64,000 bases of DNA, from positions 286,477 through 350,476 of the forward strand of contig CAJTHL010000002.1 in assembly GCA_910576205.1 (NCBI GenBank), given 5' to 3'. The notes below the pieces were generated by a model, which had not been told where the DNA came from, ran no database searches, and worked only from the letters and a program-made list of their open reading frames with translations. Within the stretch, counting starts at the first letter, position 1, and the number at the start of each line of letters is the position of its first letter. A program made the translations under genes and the position numbers. Positions 7,214 through 15,907 of the stretch are shown one piece after another. Source of the stretch: Clostridia bacterium. Its GTDB lineage: Bacteria; Bacillota; Clostridia; Lachnospirales; Lachnospiraceae.

Positions 7214-8263
7214 TTACTTCTCCGTCACAAACCGGTAGCTTGTCCTGGTCTGGTACTCCTTCCCTGCCTCCAGAAGAATGCTGGGGAAATTATCGTGGTG
7301 AACCGCGTCCGGGAAATGCTGGGTCTCAAAACAGGCTGCGCTGCGGAAAGCATGTACCTTGCCATTTTTTCCTCCCGCCTCCTGGTTAAGGAAATTGGAG
7401 GTGTAGAGCTGCATACCCGGCTGGTCTGTGTAGACCTCCATGACAATGCCTGTCTTTAAGGAACGCATCTTTGCCACCAGATCATAATCCCTGTCTTTTT
7501 TCAACACGAAATTGTGGTCATAACCGTTTGCCAGCTTCAAGGGCTCATAATCCGCTTCAATATCCGTCCCCAGGGTTCTCCACTGGCGGAAATCCATGGG
7601 AGTTCCCTCCACGGATACAATCTCCCCGGTAGGAATCAGCCCCGCATCTGTAGGCGTAAAGGCATCTGCGGACAGCCAGACCTGGTGTTCCAGCACACTG
7701 TCGGAAGCCTGTCCTTCCAGGTTAAAATAGCTGTGGTTGGTCATACTCATAACCGTATCCTTGTCCGCAGTCCCCTTGTAGGAGATCTGCAGTTCATTTT
7801 CATTGGTCAGTTTGTAGGAAACCGTCACCTTTGCGTTTCCGGGAAGCCCCTGGTCGCCGTCCGGGCTTACAAGGGAAAACTCCACCTTGTTGTCGTCTGC
7901 GATAATCCCCTTCCACATGCGGATATGATATCCGGGATACCCGCCGTGTAAATTGTTCTCCCCGTTATTTTTCTCCATCTCATAAGTCACGCCGCCGATC
8001 TCCACCTGGCCTCTGCCAATGCGGTTGGCCGTCCTTCCGATGGTGGCGCCGAAATTGGGCTTGTTAACCTCATAGTGGGCCGCGTCCTCGTACCCCCAGA
8101 CCACATCCAGCAGGTTTTTGTCCCTGTCCGGCACATAAAGCTCCTTTAAGACAGCTCCCAGGTTCAGCACAACGGCCTTCATGCCGAATGCATTCTCCAG
8201 GGTGTACTGCTTTACCGTTTCCCCCGTTTTTGTCACGCCAAAATCCGTTACCGTAATCGCCAT
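7214..8263 (-). CDS. galM: Aldose 1-epimerase (galactose mutarotase)
   Basis: Cytoplasmic mutarotase that interconverts alpha and beta anomers of galactose and related aldoses before kinase action; 349 residues, the usual size. Family motifs are present: NRIGRG at about 83-88, NNLHGG around 104-109, the catalytic His in TNHSYFNLEG (about 175-184), and the C-terminal ACFETQHFPDA (about 308-318) carrying the catalytic Glu. No other gal genes adjoin; it is a single gene ending at the nested inverted repeat. Some clostridial homologues act on other sugars, so substrate range is open. Confidence 0.92.
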   Translation of the reverse strand: MAITVTDFGVTKTGETVKQYTLENAFGMKAVVLNLGAVLKELYVPDRDKNLLDVVWGYEDAAHYEVNKPNFGATIGRTANRIGRGQVEIGGVTYEMEKNNGENNLHGGYPGYHIRMWKGIIADDNKVEFSLVSPDGDQGLPGNAKVTVSYKLTNENELQISYKGTADKDTVMSMTNHSYFNLEGQASDSVLEHQVWLSADAFTPTDAGLIPTGEIVSVEGTPMDFRQWRTLGTDIEADYEPLKLANGYDHNFVLKKDRDYDLVAKMRSLKTGIVMEVYTDQPGMQLYTSNFLNQEAGGKNGKVHAFRSAACFETQHFPDAVHHDNFPSILLEAGKEYQTRTSYRFVTEK

Positions 8264-8294
8264 ATCTCTTCTCCTGTTCCGTTTGTATTGCAGA

Positions 8295-9083
8295 TTATTT
8301 TTTGCTGCCTTTCAGATAGATAAACCAGTAGGAAAGCCCCACCGCCATGCCGCCGATCATATTTCCGATGGTGACGGGAAGCAGATTGTTTACCAGCATG
8401 GCCCCTACGGTTACGTCCGGATTTCCCATTCCGTAGAAAGAATTGGCAAATATGCCTGCCATGAGATAATACATATTGGCAATGCTGTGCTCAAACCCGC
8501 AGAAGACAAAAATCATAATGGGATAGAAGGCCGCCATCATCTTCCCGGAAAAGCTCTTGGCGGAAAAAGACATCCACACGGCCAGGCAAACCAGGATATT
8601 ACACACGATACCCCGGATAAAGGCGTCCGCAAAGCTAAGTCCCACCTTGCCGGAGGCCACGGTCATAATGGTGTTCAAAAGGCCGCCGTCCATCTGGCTG
8701 GGGCTGTGGCCAAATACCACCAGCGCGGCCATCAGCGCGGAACCGATAAAATTCCCTATGTACACCACCACCCAGCTCTTTGCCACCGCAGAAAATTTCA
8801 CTTCCTTTTCCATCAGCGGAATAATCAGAAGGCAGTTGCCCGTAAACAGTTCGCTGCCCGCCACCAGCACCAGGGTCAGTCCCGCCGGGAACAGACAGGC
8901 GCCGATAAATTTGCCCACAGCCGAGCCCCCAAGCATAGCTGTAGCCATCTCAAAGGCCGTGCCGCCCACCGCGATGAAAAGCCCTGCCAGAATTCCAAGC
9001 AGCAGCATTTTGGAAACGGGAAGCTCCGTTTTCTTTTTTCCGATACCCACATAGTTTTGTGCAATTTCAGCCGGTGAATTCAT
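8295..9083 (-). CDS. Formate/nitrite transporter (FNT) family channel
   Basis: A 262-residue FNT-family membrane protein with six hydrophobic segments (about residues 25-50, 58-80, 100-122, 150-172, 180-205, 225-250). The two FNT signatures are present: GGTAFEMATA and AGSELFTGNC in the first half, and FCGFEHSIANMYY (with the central pore His) in the second. Such channels pass formate, nitrite or hydrosulfide; formate is likely in a fermentative anaerobe but is inference. It stands alone between galM and the rhomboid-fold gene, and its ribosome site lies in a short copy of the dispersed repeat. Confidence 0.9.
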   Translation of the reverse strand: MNSPAEIAQNYVGIGKKKTELPVSKMLLLGILAGLFIAVGGTAFEMATAMLGGSAVGKFIGACLFPAGLTLVLVAGSELFTGNCLLIIPLMEKEVKFSAVAKSWVVVYIGNFIGSALMAALVVFGHSPSQMDGGLLNTIMTVASGKVGLSFADAFIRGIVCNILVCLAVWMSFSAKSFSGKMMAAFYPIMIFVFCGFEHSIANMYYLMAGIFANSFYGMGNPDVTVGAMLVNNLLPVTIGNMIGGMAVGLSYWFIYLKGSKK

Positions 9084-9094
9084 ATTCCTTCTTC

Positions 9095-9141
9095 CTCCTA
9101 TTTCAAGTTCCGCAATCGCCTTTCCCAGGCAGATGGCTCTT
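9095..9141 (-). repeat. Dispersed RBS-linked repeat, copy 2 (short)
   Basis: Minus-strand order: CCATCTGCCTGGG, then GCGATTGCGGAACTTGAAAT, then AGGAGG, the ribosome site of the FNT channel gene. It matches copy 1 in block order with a shorter hairpin. Confidence 0.5.
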
Positions 9142-9227
9142 ATTTGTTAAAACAATAACATACTTGCCGGAAAATGGCCACTGTACGTTGTGTAGGAAGA
9201 TTCGCCGGTGCCTTGAAACCCCCGCTT

Positions 9228-10109
9228 CTATTTCACATGCTCATGGCTGAACAGATGGTCCTGGCAGTATTCCTTATTTCCCTTGCACTTGGAGCAGAAA
9301 CGGAATTCCAGATAATCCCCGTCCTTCTCCGTGCGGCCGCAGATGGCGCATTTGTGGGTGTTTACCGTCCGCTGTCCCTGGCGCACACTGCTGGCGTAGC
9401 GTTTTCTGCGGTGTATCTCCTTCGGGCTGTAGCGACGCATATTCTTCATGCCAAAGAAGAACAGCAGGAAGTTCCCAAGAGAAACAAGCGCCATTACGCT
9501 GTAGGCCGGATGGGCGATTATTCCCGCCTGGGCCAGCCCCACCAGCACGGAAAACGGAAAGAGATTCGTGAAAAATCCCGCCAGAATCGTGATGCCAAAA
9601 TATACGCCGTTCACAATACCCAGCCATTTTGCCTTGATGGGAATAATGAAAAACAACAGGAACGTGGCGTCCGGGTAGGTGGCCGCGTAGGCAAAAAACA
9701 GGGAGAAATTAAGGTAATATGTCCCAAACATCACCCCCAGATTGGCCTTGAACACATAGCAGCAGATAAAAGCCGCAAGGATATGGAGCAGCACGCCAGT
9801 AAAGAAATACAGGTTAAACCGGAAGGTGCCCCACTGGTATTCCAGGGTTTTTCCAATGGAATAATAAAGGTAGAGGCCGATAAGGAAATAAAACACATTG
9901 GTGCTGGGGGGATAGATGACAAAAGTCACCAGCCGCCAGACCTGTCCCCGCAGGATTCTGGTGGGGTCCAGGCACAGGTATGTCTCGTAAAACCCTGCGG
10001 CAAAAACCTGTAACACCCATCCTACCGCATAGAGGATAATAATATAATACATCAGATTGGAAATGGCATATTTTCCAAATTTACGCTCTAATTTCTCTAT
10101 CACTGCCAC
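9228..10109 (-). CDS. Rhomboid-fold membrane protein with C-terminal zinc-ribbon-like domain
   Basis: 293 residues: six hydrophobic segments between about residues 20 and 210 with the layout of rhomboid or DUF1751-like proteins (GQVWRLVTFVIYPPS at about 55-69 is the typical loop region), then a basic linker (RRYSPKEIHRRKRYA) and a C-terminal CAIC...CSKC...C motif that can bind zinc. The rhomboid protease GxSG serine motif is absent, so it is probably a pseudoprotease or scaffold. It is a single gene, next to the Hsp70/J-protein operon on the same strand but 130 bases away. Function unknown. Confidence 0.7.
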   Translation of the reverse strand: MAVIEKLERKFGKYAISNLMYYIIILYAVGWVLQVFAAGFYETYLCLDPTRILRGQVWRLVTFVIYPPSTNVFYFLIGLYLYYSIGKTLEYQWGTFRFNLYFFTGVLLHILAAFICCYVFKANLGVMFGTYYLNFSLFFAYAATYPDATFLLFFIIPIKAKWLGIVNGVYFGITILAGFFTNLFPFSVLVGLAQAGIIAHPAYSVMALVSLGNFLLFFFGMKNMRRYSPKEIHRRKRYASSVRQGQRTVNTHKCAICGRTEKDGDYLEFRFCSKCKGNKEYCQDHLFSHEHVK

Positions 10110-10242
10110 ATTACACTCCTTTTCCAGATATTTTTGGCTTCTGTCTCTGCATTTCCTTTAATTTTTATATATGCCATTATAGCAGATTGCCGGACATTTT
10201 CAAGCGGTTAATTCCTTAAGTCCCTTCGGGCCCAGCCCTTTT

Positions 10243-13200
10243 CTACACCTCCGTATATACCTGTCCGCTCCCCACAATCACCCGGGCATTGGCCTCCCGC
10301 AGCACCCAGGCGTATTTTCCCGTATCCAGATACCAGCCTATGGCCCTGTTAAGAGATACCTGGCGTTCACTTTCATCCAGTCCCTTATTCCAGACCAGAA
10401 ACGGCGTCTGGGGCTGATACAGTTCTCCCAGATGGGACTCTTCGCCACTAAGCTCTTTCTCGTCCTCCCTCCTGGCATATCCCTCTTCCTGGTTTTCTTC
10501 GCCGTCCCCCTCTTCCAGAAATTCCTCTTGGAATTCCTCTTCCTTCTCGTAGGTTCCCACAAAGGTCAGGGCGCCGCCCTTCTCCCAGTCCAGGCCGATT
10601 CCCACAAGATTCACCCAGGGTGGAAGCCCGGGCTTCAGGACAGCGTCCATCCACCCGGCAAATTCCATCCACATAGGCCGGCCTCCAAACACCGTAAACG
10701 TATCCGCCCAGGTGTCCTCCCCGCTGTGAACCGATTTCCGGAGTTCATTTTCCCCATAGCAGTATTCCAGCCTGTGGTCCAGACGGGACACCGTAAGCAG
10801 CCCTTCGTAGATTTCCAGCTCCGTTACGCCCTCAAAATCCTTGCGGAAATATTCTGCCAGAAGCTCTGCAAGAGTGGCCGACCGGCGCATTTTCATGGCC
10901 TCATAAGCATAGTAGTCGCCGCTCTCCCCCAGGCAGATACAGGCCGGCCAGAAATCCGACTGGGGAGAATACTTAAATCCCCATCCAAAACGGCCTGCAT
11001 AGGTTTTCCACTCCTTGATCCTGGTGTTTAAGACGGACATGTGAAACTCCATGTTCCTTCCATACTCCGTGGAATGGATGTTTACGTCAAACCCAAAGGG
11101 AACCTTAGCGCCGTAGAACACCCGGTCGTGACGGCGTTTTTTTAGCTCCCCGTAGCGAAACACACAGTATCCTTCCGGGCTTTCCCGGTAATTCATGGCC
11201 GCCAGAATGGCCTCTGCCTTCTGCAAATAGTCCATGCCTGCCACGTCTATGGCTTCCCGAAGAACAGGCCGGGGCTGGCGCAAAGCCCCAAGTACCTTAA
11301 AGGCCAGCTCCCGCCGTTCTTCCCGGGAAGCGGGAAGCTGCTCTGCAAGCTCTCTCTTTATCTCCCCCGGAAGCAAAAATTTCTGCCACCCGCACTCCAT
11401 GCACCGGAATATCCGGTCCTCCCAGCCAAAATCCGCCTGGCGGAAAACCTGGATTTCGTTCTCCCAGGCCACCACCCGGAAGCAGAAGCGTTCCTGCTCC
11501 GTGTAGAATATCTCTGGCTGCGCCGTCCTCTGGGGGCAGCCATTCCCAGGCCGGCCGCATGCTTCCCCGGACATAATCCCAGGCCCCGTGGGAACGCGGT
11601 CATTGTCCGCAGCCAGCATCCTGGCAACAGTGGGGCGGATAAAGGGGTAAACGGGGATTTGTTCCATCCATTTCTCTATAAGCTTCCGGGCCTGGGCCCT
11701 GTCCTCCTCCCCGATGGCGGTAACTGCCAGCAGGAAGAAAAATTCCAGGGGATCTTCAATCCCCTGCACATAACGGCAAAATTCCGGGAAATCCAGCACA
11801 GGCTCCCACACCGGCGTCTCATCCACAAAATACTGACAGTAGTGATAGTGAAATTCCACCCACAACCGCCTCCCGTCCGGGAGCCCGCACGCCCTTCTCA
11901 CCGGCGTCTCTATGCGCTCCCATTCCTCATCAAATCCCGTAAATACCCGCTGCCAGGCCCTGGAAGGCGCATAAATATAATTGATGTAGGCGGGAAGATA
12001 GCATTCCCCATCCTTCTCATAGATCATACCAGATTCCCAGTCTCCCCGTATCCTCATATGCCGGTAGCCAAAGCCCCGCATCAGAAAGTATTCCCAGAAA
12101 TCCCTGCTTCCTATCTGCAGCTCTTCAACAGAAAAAGTCCTCTCATACCGGTAGTCAAGCTCTTTCATCATGTCCGGCGTGGCCAGGGAGCGAAGCAGGC
12201 TTTCCATAAGCTCTGTCCGTCTGGGCTCCGGGAAATCCCCTTCCTCCAGATTTGCCAGAAGTCCCAGGGCCAGGGTACGGGGTATCACAAACCGCCTGGC
12301 CGCCCCGTAGATTCTCTCAAACAGGGCCTTGTCCCCCTTCAGGGCCTGCCACTCCGGCATGGCGAAAAAGGCCTCCACCTGCTGCCGGATTTCCAGGGTC
12401 TCCTCATAAATCCATTTGTCATAATTATTATGGTTATCGCTGATAAGCCTGGAACAGATCCGGTAAAGCCTGGTGATGGCCTGCTCCTTTCCGTCCATAC
12501 CATATAAAATCTCCTCCACATCCGGAAGCTGCTTTACCACCTGCTCTTTCAGAGCCCCGTAAAGCCCCCTGGTACTGCTGCGGGCCAGGTCCTTAAAGGC
12601 AAATTTCTTATAGATAAACTTCAGCGTATCCACAGGAAGGCGCTCGTCCTTCAGCCACTGGACATACAGTTTTACCACACATTCGCTGCGGGATTCATAA
12701 GCCCCGATTCCCGGCATTTTCCCGTTCCTCTCATAGATATAATTAATCTGGGCCTGCCCCAGGATATGCTGCCAGGTTTCCTGCTCCCGCTCTGTAAGCT
12801 CTCCCTTCTGGTTCATCTCCTTCAAGGCCAGATAATCGGAAAAGGCATTGTACCGCACCTTGTTGGCCGGCCGGTGCAGTATATGGCTTGTCATATTCTT
12901 CAGATCGCACTCCCGCCCCTGCATATTGAAAATATCCGCAATATGCTTTCGCACCGGAAACGTGTTATCCACAGAAACCTTATACCACTCCTTGGGATAG
13001 GTGAACCCCTCAAAATACTCCTCCCCGGCAAAATGAGGCGTCACGGCGTAGGCAATGGCCAGCTCCTGGAGAAATCCCAGGGGAAGATTGTCCCAGGGAA
13101 ACACCGTCTGCTTAAGAATACAGGCGGTCAGGCCTATTCCAAATTCCTCCTTAAACTGTTCCGCAAGAAAGGCCTCCGACAAAAAGTAGCGCATCCAGGT

Positions 13201-13572
13201 ATCGGCTTTTTTTGCCTGCCTGGGATTCCCAAAGAGGAGGATAAGCCCGGAAAGAGCCCCCTTTTCCATGCTCTCCTGTATGGCCTCCTCCCGGGCTTTT
13301 TCAAGCTTTAAAAGGAGGGAGGAGGGCTCCTCTAAGCCGCCGTCCATGGTTTCCCCGGAGATTCTGCCTGTCTTAGGCCTTCCCTTTGCAGGAGCGTCCC
13401 CGCTTTTTTCCTCTGTCCCCTTAAGCGCCTCCTTATAAGCCTGGTTAAGCTGCGCGAAATATTCCGGCTCCTCCTCCGGGTGATGAAGCCTGGACTGGGC
13501 CGCAAAGGCTTTGCGGATTTCCTTTTTATCTTTTGTCGGTTCTATTCCCAGATATTCCCATATTTTATTCAT
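10243..13572 (-). CDS. Very large J-domain protein (Hsp70 co-chaperone)
   Basis: An 1109-residue cytoplasmic protein. Residues 3-50 form a short J-domain (IWEYLGI, then KKEIRKAFAAQSRLHHPEEEP, split here by position: HPE at 31-33), where the classic HPD loop that stimulates Hsp70 ATPase reads HPE. HPE is typical of this family in Lachnospiraceae. The long remainder has no catalytic motif I recognise; it is rich in Trp, Tyr and Glu, has a Glu-rich linker near 1020-1050 and no signal peptide. The gene starts inside the last codons of the upstream Hsp70 gene (8-base overlap), so the two are made together and likely work as a pair. Clients are unknown. Confidence 0.85.
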   Translation of the reverse strand: MNKIWEYLGIEPTKDKKEIRKAFAAQSRLHHPEEEPEYFAQLNQAYKEALKGTEEKSGDAPAKGRPKTGRISGETMDGGLEEPSSLLLKLEKAREEAIQESMEKGALSGLILLFGNPRQAKKADTWMRYFLSEAFLAEQFKEEFGIGLTACILKQTVFPWDNLPLGFLQELAIAYAVTPHFAGEEYFEGFTYPKEWYKVSVDNTFPVRKHIADIFNMQGRECDLKNMTSHILHRPANKVRYNAFSDYLALKEMNQKGELTEREQETWQHILGQAQINYIYERNGKMPGIGAYESRSECVVKLYVQWLKDERLPVDTLKFIYKKFAFKDLARSSTRGLYGALKEQVVKQLPDVEEILYGMDGKEQAITRLYRICSRLISDNHNNYDKWIYEETLEIRQQVEAFFAMPEWQALKGDKALFERIYGAARRFVIPRTLALGLLANLEEGDFPEPRRTELMESLLRSLATPDMMKELDYRYERTFSVEELQIGSRDFWEYFLMRGFGYRHMRIRGDWESGMIYEKDGECYLPAYINYIYAPSRAWQRVFTGFDEEWERIETPVRRACGLPDGRRLWVEFHYHYCQYFVDETPVWEPVLDFPEFCRYVQGIEDPLEFFFLLAVTAIGEEDRAQARKLIEKWMEQIPVYPFIRPTVARMLAADNDRVPTGPGIMSGEACGRPGNGCPQRTAQPEIFYTEQERFCFRVVAWENEIQVFRQADFGWEDRIFRCMECGWQKFLLPGEIKRELAEQLPASREERRELAFKVLGALRQPRPVLREAIDVAGMDYLQKAEAILAAMNYRESPEGYCVFRYGELKKRRHDRVFYGAKVPFGFDVNIHSTEYGRNMEFHMSVLNTRIKEWKTYAGRFGWGFKYSPQSDFWPACICLGESGDYYAYEAMKMRRSATLAELLAEYFRKDFEGVTELEIYEGLLTVSRLDHRLEYCYGENELRKSVHSGEDTWADTFTVFGGRPMWMEFAGWMDAVLKPGLPPWVNLVGIGLDWEKGGALTFVGTYEKEEEFQEEFLEEGDGEENQEEGYARREDEKELSGEESHLGELYQPQTPFLVWNKGLDESERQVSLNRAIGWYLDTGKYAWVLREANARVIVGSGQVYTEV

Positions 13573-15304
13573 CTTGATCTTCCTCCTCCCACTTCAGCTC
13601 CCCGTCAAAGAGCACATCCTCCCACATATCTTTCTCACTCTCCAGCTCCTCAAGCAACAGCCGTCCCCATTTCCTGGCATCCCGGACCGCCTTCTTCCTG
13701 CCGCTTTGAAGCCCTTCTATAACCCTGTCCATTGTCATGCCGATCTGCTGCCGCCGCTGCCCTGTGCTGTCTTTATAAAATGCCAGAAGCTTTTCCAGCA
13801 TAGCCTGGTTTTCCGGCTGTCTGATGGGCGGAAGCATAAGATGCTCCATCTCCTTTTCATACCGGGCAAGCTCCTCCTCCGAAAGAGTCTGGTTTGCCAG
13901 CAGCACCTGCTTTCGCTCTCCCATCTCATTTACCACAGCCACATGGAGAATCCCGTTAATGTCATAGGTAAACTGCACCTCAATCCATGCCTCCCCCGCC
14001 ATTTTCCGGGCCACCTCAATGGAGATTTCTCCCAGGAACACATTGTCGTCCACATAGTATTCCTCCCCCTGGTAAATCTTCACCGCAATCTGCTTCTGGT
14101 AATCGCCGACCGTCACAAACCGCTCCCGCACAGAGGCGGGAAGGGTGGAATTGCGCTCAATCATGGGACACAGGATATTCTTTTCCCGGTTAGTCCGGTT
14201 GGCCACCCCGATGCCCAGGGTAAAGGGGCATACGTCTGTGAGAAGCATGTCCCGGATATCCTCGCCCCGCTGCCGGATACCTGCGTAAGCCCCGGCTCCA
14301 AAGGCTACCACCTTGTCCGTGTCCCCCAGCACCACAGGCTCCTTTCCCAGAAGTTCCGTAAGAAACCGCTTTACCACGCAAAGTCTGGAGGATCCGCCTA
14401 CCATAATCAGATCGTCAATCCTGGATACCCTGGAATCCGCATCCTCCAGAATGCGGAGAAAAAGCTTCTTAATCTTCTCAAAGAGGGGCATACAGATTTC
14501 AAAGAGCACTTCCTCATTCAGCATTGCCCTGCAAAGCCTCCCCTCTATTTCCAGCTCCATGGAAATCTGCTCTCCCTCCTTTAGGGCGATCTTGGAGCGT
14601 TCCGCCAGCTTCCGTACCCGGGCCAGGTCTTTAAGACCCAGTTCCTCCCCCTTCAATCCGTTTTCTTTACAGAAATACCCGCAGATCTCCCGATCAATAT
14701 CATCCCCGCCCAGATGGTTGTCCCCGGCCACGGCAATAATCTCAATCACATTGTCAAAGCACTCCACATAGGACAAATCCAGGGTGCCGCCGCCAAAATC
14801 AAACACCAGCAGGGTCTTATCCTCCTCCCCAAAGGCCATACGGTAAGCCAGGGCCGCCGCGGAGGGCTCATTGATAAAACGCTCCACCTTAAGGCCCGCA
14901 ATCTGCGCCGCCTTTCTGGTATCACTTCGCTGTCTGTCGTTAAAATAGGCCGGAACCGTAATGACAGCCTCCTCAATTTCCTCTTTCAAAATAAATTCCG
15001 CATTTTGCTTAAGCTGCTTAAGCACCATGGCCGACAGTTCCATGGGCGTATAGGCCTTATCTCCCAGCACATACTCCCTGGCCGTGCCCATAAAACACTT
15101 AAAGGAAGCCGCCGTATCCGAAGGAAAGGTCAGCAGCCGTTCCCTGGCCTCCTCCCCCACCAGGAATCCCTCTCCCGGCACAAATCCCACCACGCTTGGA
15201 ACCAGCGCCTGTCCGTTTCCGTCGCAGATAAGCTTAACTTCTTTATCCTTCCAGTATGCCGCCAGGCTGTTGGTGGTTCCCAGATCAATCCCGATAACTG
15301 CCAT
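13565..15304 (-). CDS. Hsp70-family (DnaK-like) chaperone, short form
   Basis: A 579-residue Hsp70 with ATPase motifs intact: GIDLGTTNS at 5-13, ITVPAYFND, INEPSAAALAY, DFGGGTLD and VGGSSR. The substrate-binding beta domain follows (PFTLGIGV onward), but the helical lid is short and ends in an acidic tail, so it is smaller than DnaK (about 610-640). The start at 15304 has GAGGGGAG upstream; an extension to 15391 lacks Hsp70 sequence. It overlaps the J-domain gene by 8 bases. It is probably a dedicated second Hsp70 rather than the general DnaK, which normally lies with grpE and dnaJ. Confidence 0.92.
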   Translation of the reverse strand: MAVIGIDLGTTNSLAAYWKDKEVKLICDGNGQALVPSVVGFVPGEGFLVGEEARERLLTFPSDTAASFKCFMGTAREYVLGDKAYTPMELSAMVLKQLKQNAEFILKEEIEEAVITVPAYFNDRQRSDTRKAAQIAGLKVERFINEPSAAALAYRMAFGEEDKTLLVFDFGGGTLDLSYVECFDNVIEIIAVAGDNHLGGDDIDREICGYFCKENGLKGEELGLKDLARVRKLAERSKIALKEGEQISMELEIEGRLCRAMLNEEVLFEICMPLFEKIKKLFLRILEDADSRVSRIDDLIMVGGSSRLCVVKRFLTELLGKEPVVLGDTDKVVAFGAGAYAGIRQRGEDIRDMLLTDVCPFTLGIGVANRTNREKNILCPMIERNSTLPASVRERFVTVGDYQKQIAVKIYQGEEYYVDDNVFLGEISIEVARKMAGEAWIEVQFTYDINGILHVAVVNEMGERKQVLLANQTLSEEELARYEKEMEHLMLPPIRQPENQAMLEKLLAFYKDSTGQRRQQIGMTMDRVIEGLQSGRKKAVRDARKWGRLLLEELESEKDMWEDVLFDGELKWEEEDQDE

Positions 15305-15471
15305 GATGTATCTCCCCTCGCCTCTTAAAAATCTCACATCTATTCTACACCAAAATCCTCTTCTTTGAAACGAAAACTCTCCATCTGACATTATTTTTTC
15401 CCAAGATTTCCTTAATGAGCTCCGCCTTTACAGCCCGCGCCTCTTTCTGCCGGAAAAAACGGAGGCCGTTT

Positions 15472-15681
15472 TCAGCCCCCTAAGTCCTCCCCGGCACATT
15501 TCCCCGGTCTTTTGGGAACCGGAATACAGATCTCATCCCCCGGCTGCAAATTATATACATTTACATAGGGATTCGCTAATAAAATAAGAGAAAGAGGTAC
15601 CCGGTACCGCCTGCTAAGCAGGTACAGCGTATCCCCCGCCTCCACTACATGTAAAAACCCAGGGCATTGCATCATACTCAT
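15472..15681 (-). CDS. LysM-domain protein
   Basis: A 69-residue protein that is almost entirely one LysM domain: FLHVVEAGDTLYLLSRRYRV (about residues 8-27) and then LANPYVNVYNLQPGDEICIP. LysM binds N-acetylglucosamine in peptidoglycan or spore coat. No signal peptide is seen, which fits a spore-coat or forespore protein, or a secretion signal not recognised here. ATG 15681 follows AGGAGGAT; an upstream extension to 15714 has no ribosome site. It stands upstream of the Hsp70 gene on the same strand, with about 170 bases between. Confidence 0.75.
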   Translation of the reverse strand: MSMMQCPGFLHVVEAGDTLYLLSRRYRVPLSLILLANPYVNVYNLQPGDEICIPVPKRPGKCAGEDLGG

Positions 15682-15819
15682 AATCCTCCTTAACAAAAAA
15701 TCCGCATCCGCCAACCAATATCTTCCTTATATTAGTATGCAGCAAAAAGATTTTGGAGCCCATCCGGCGTCCCCTTTGCCACCTCCCACATCTTAACAAA
15801 ATCTTTATAAACTTTTTAT

Positions 15820-15848
15820 TTGATTTTAAAAAAATGCTGTCGTATAAT
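15820..15848 (+). promoter_or_regulatory. Promoter of the activase gene
   Basis: TTGATT (15820-15825), 17-base spacer, TATAAT (15843-15848). The AGGAGG that follows (15882-15887) is about 20 bases from the annotated ATG, a long gap, so an RNA hairpin may bring them together or the start may differ. Confidence 0.55.
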
Positions 15849-15907
15849 GTAAGCTGTTGTAACTATCTGTTAATTTTTGTAGGAGGAAACGGATCTCCGT
15901 AAATCTT

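Noticed and set aside
9174..10013. A 279-codon plus-strand frame opposite the rhomboid-fold gene.
   Set aside because: Antisense shadow; no ribosome site and no protein-like pattern.
13511..14584. A 357-codon plus-strand frame opposite the Hsp70 gene.
   Set aside because: It is antisense to an intact Hsp70 with all ATPase motifs, and the translation shows no domain.
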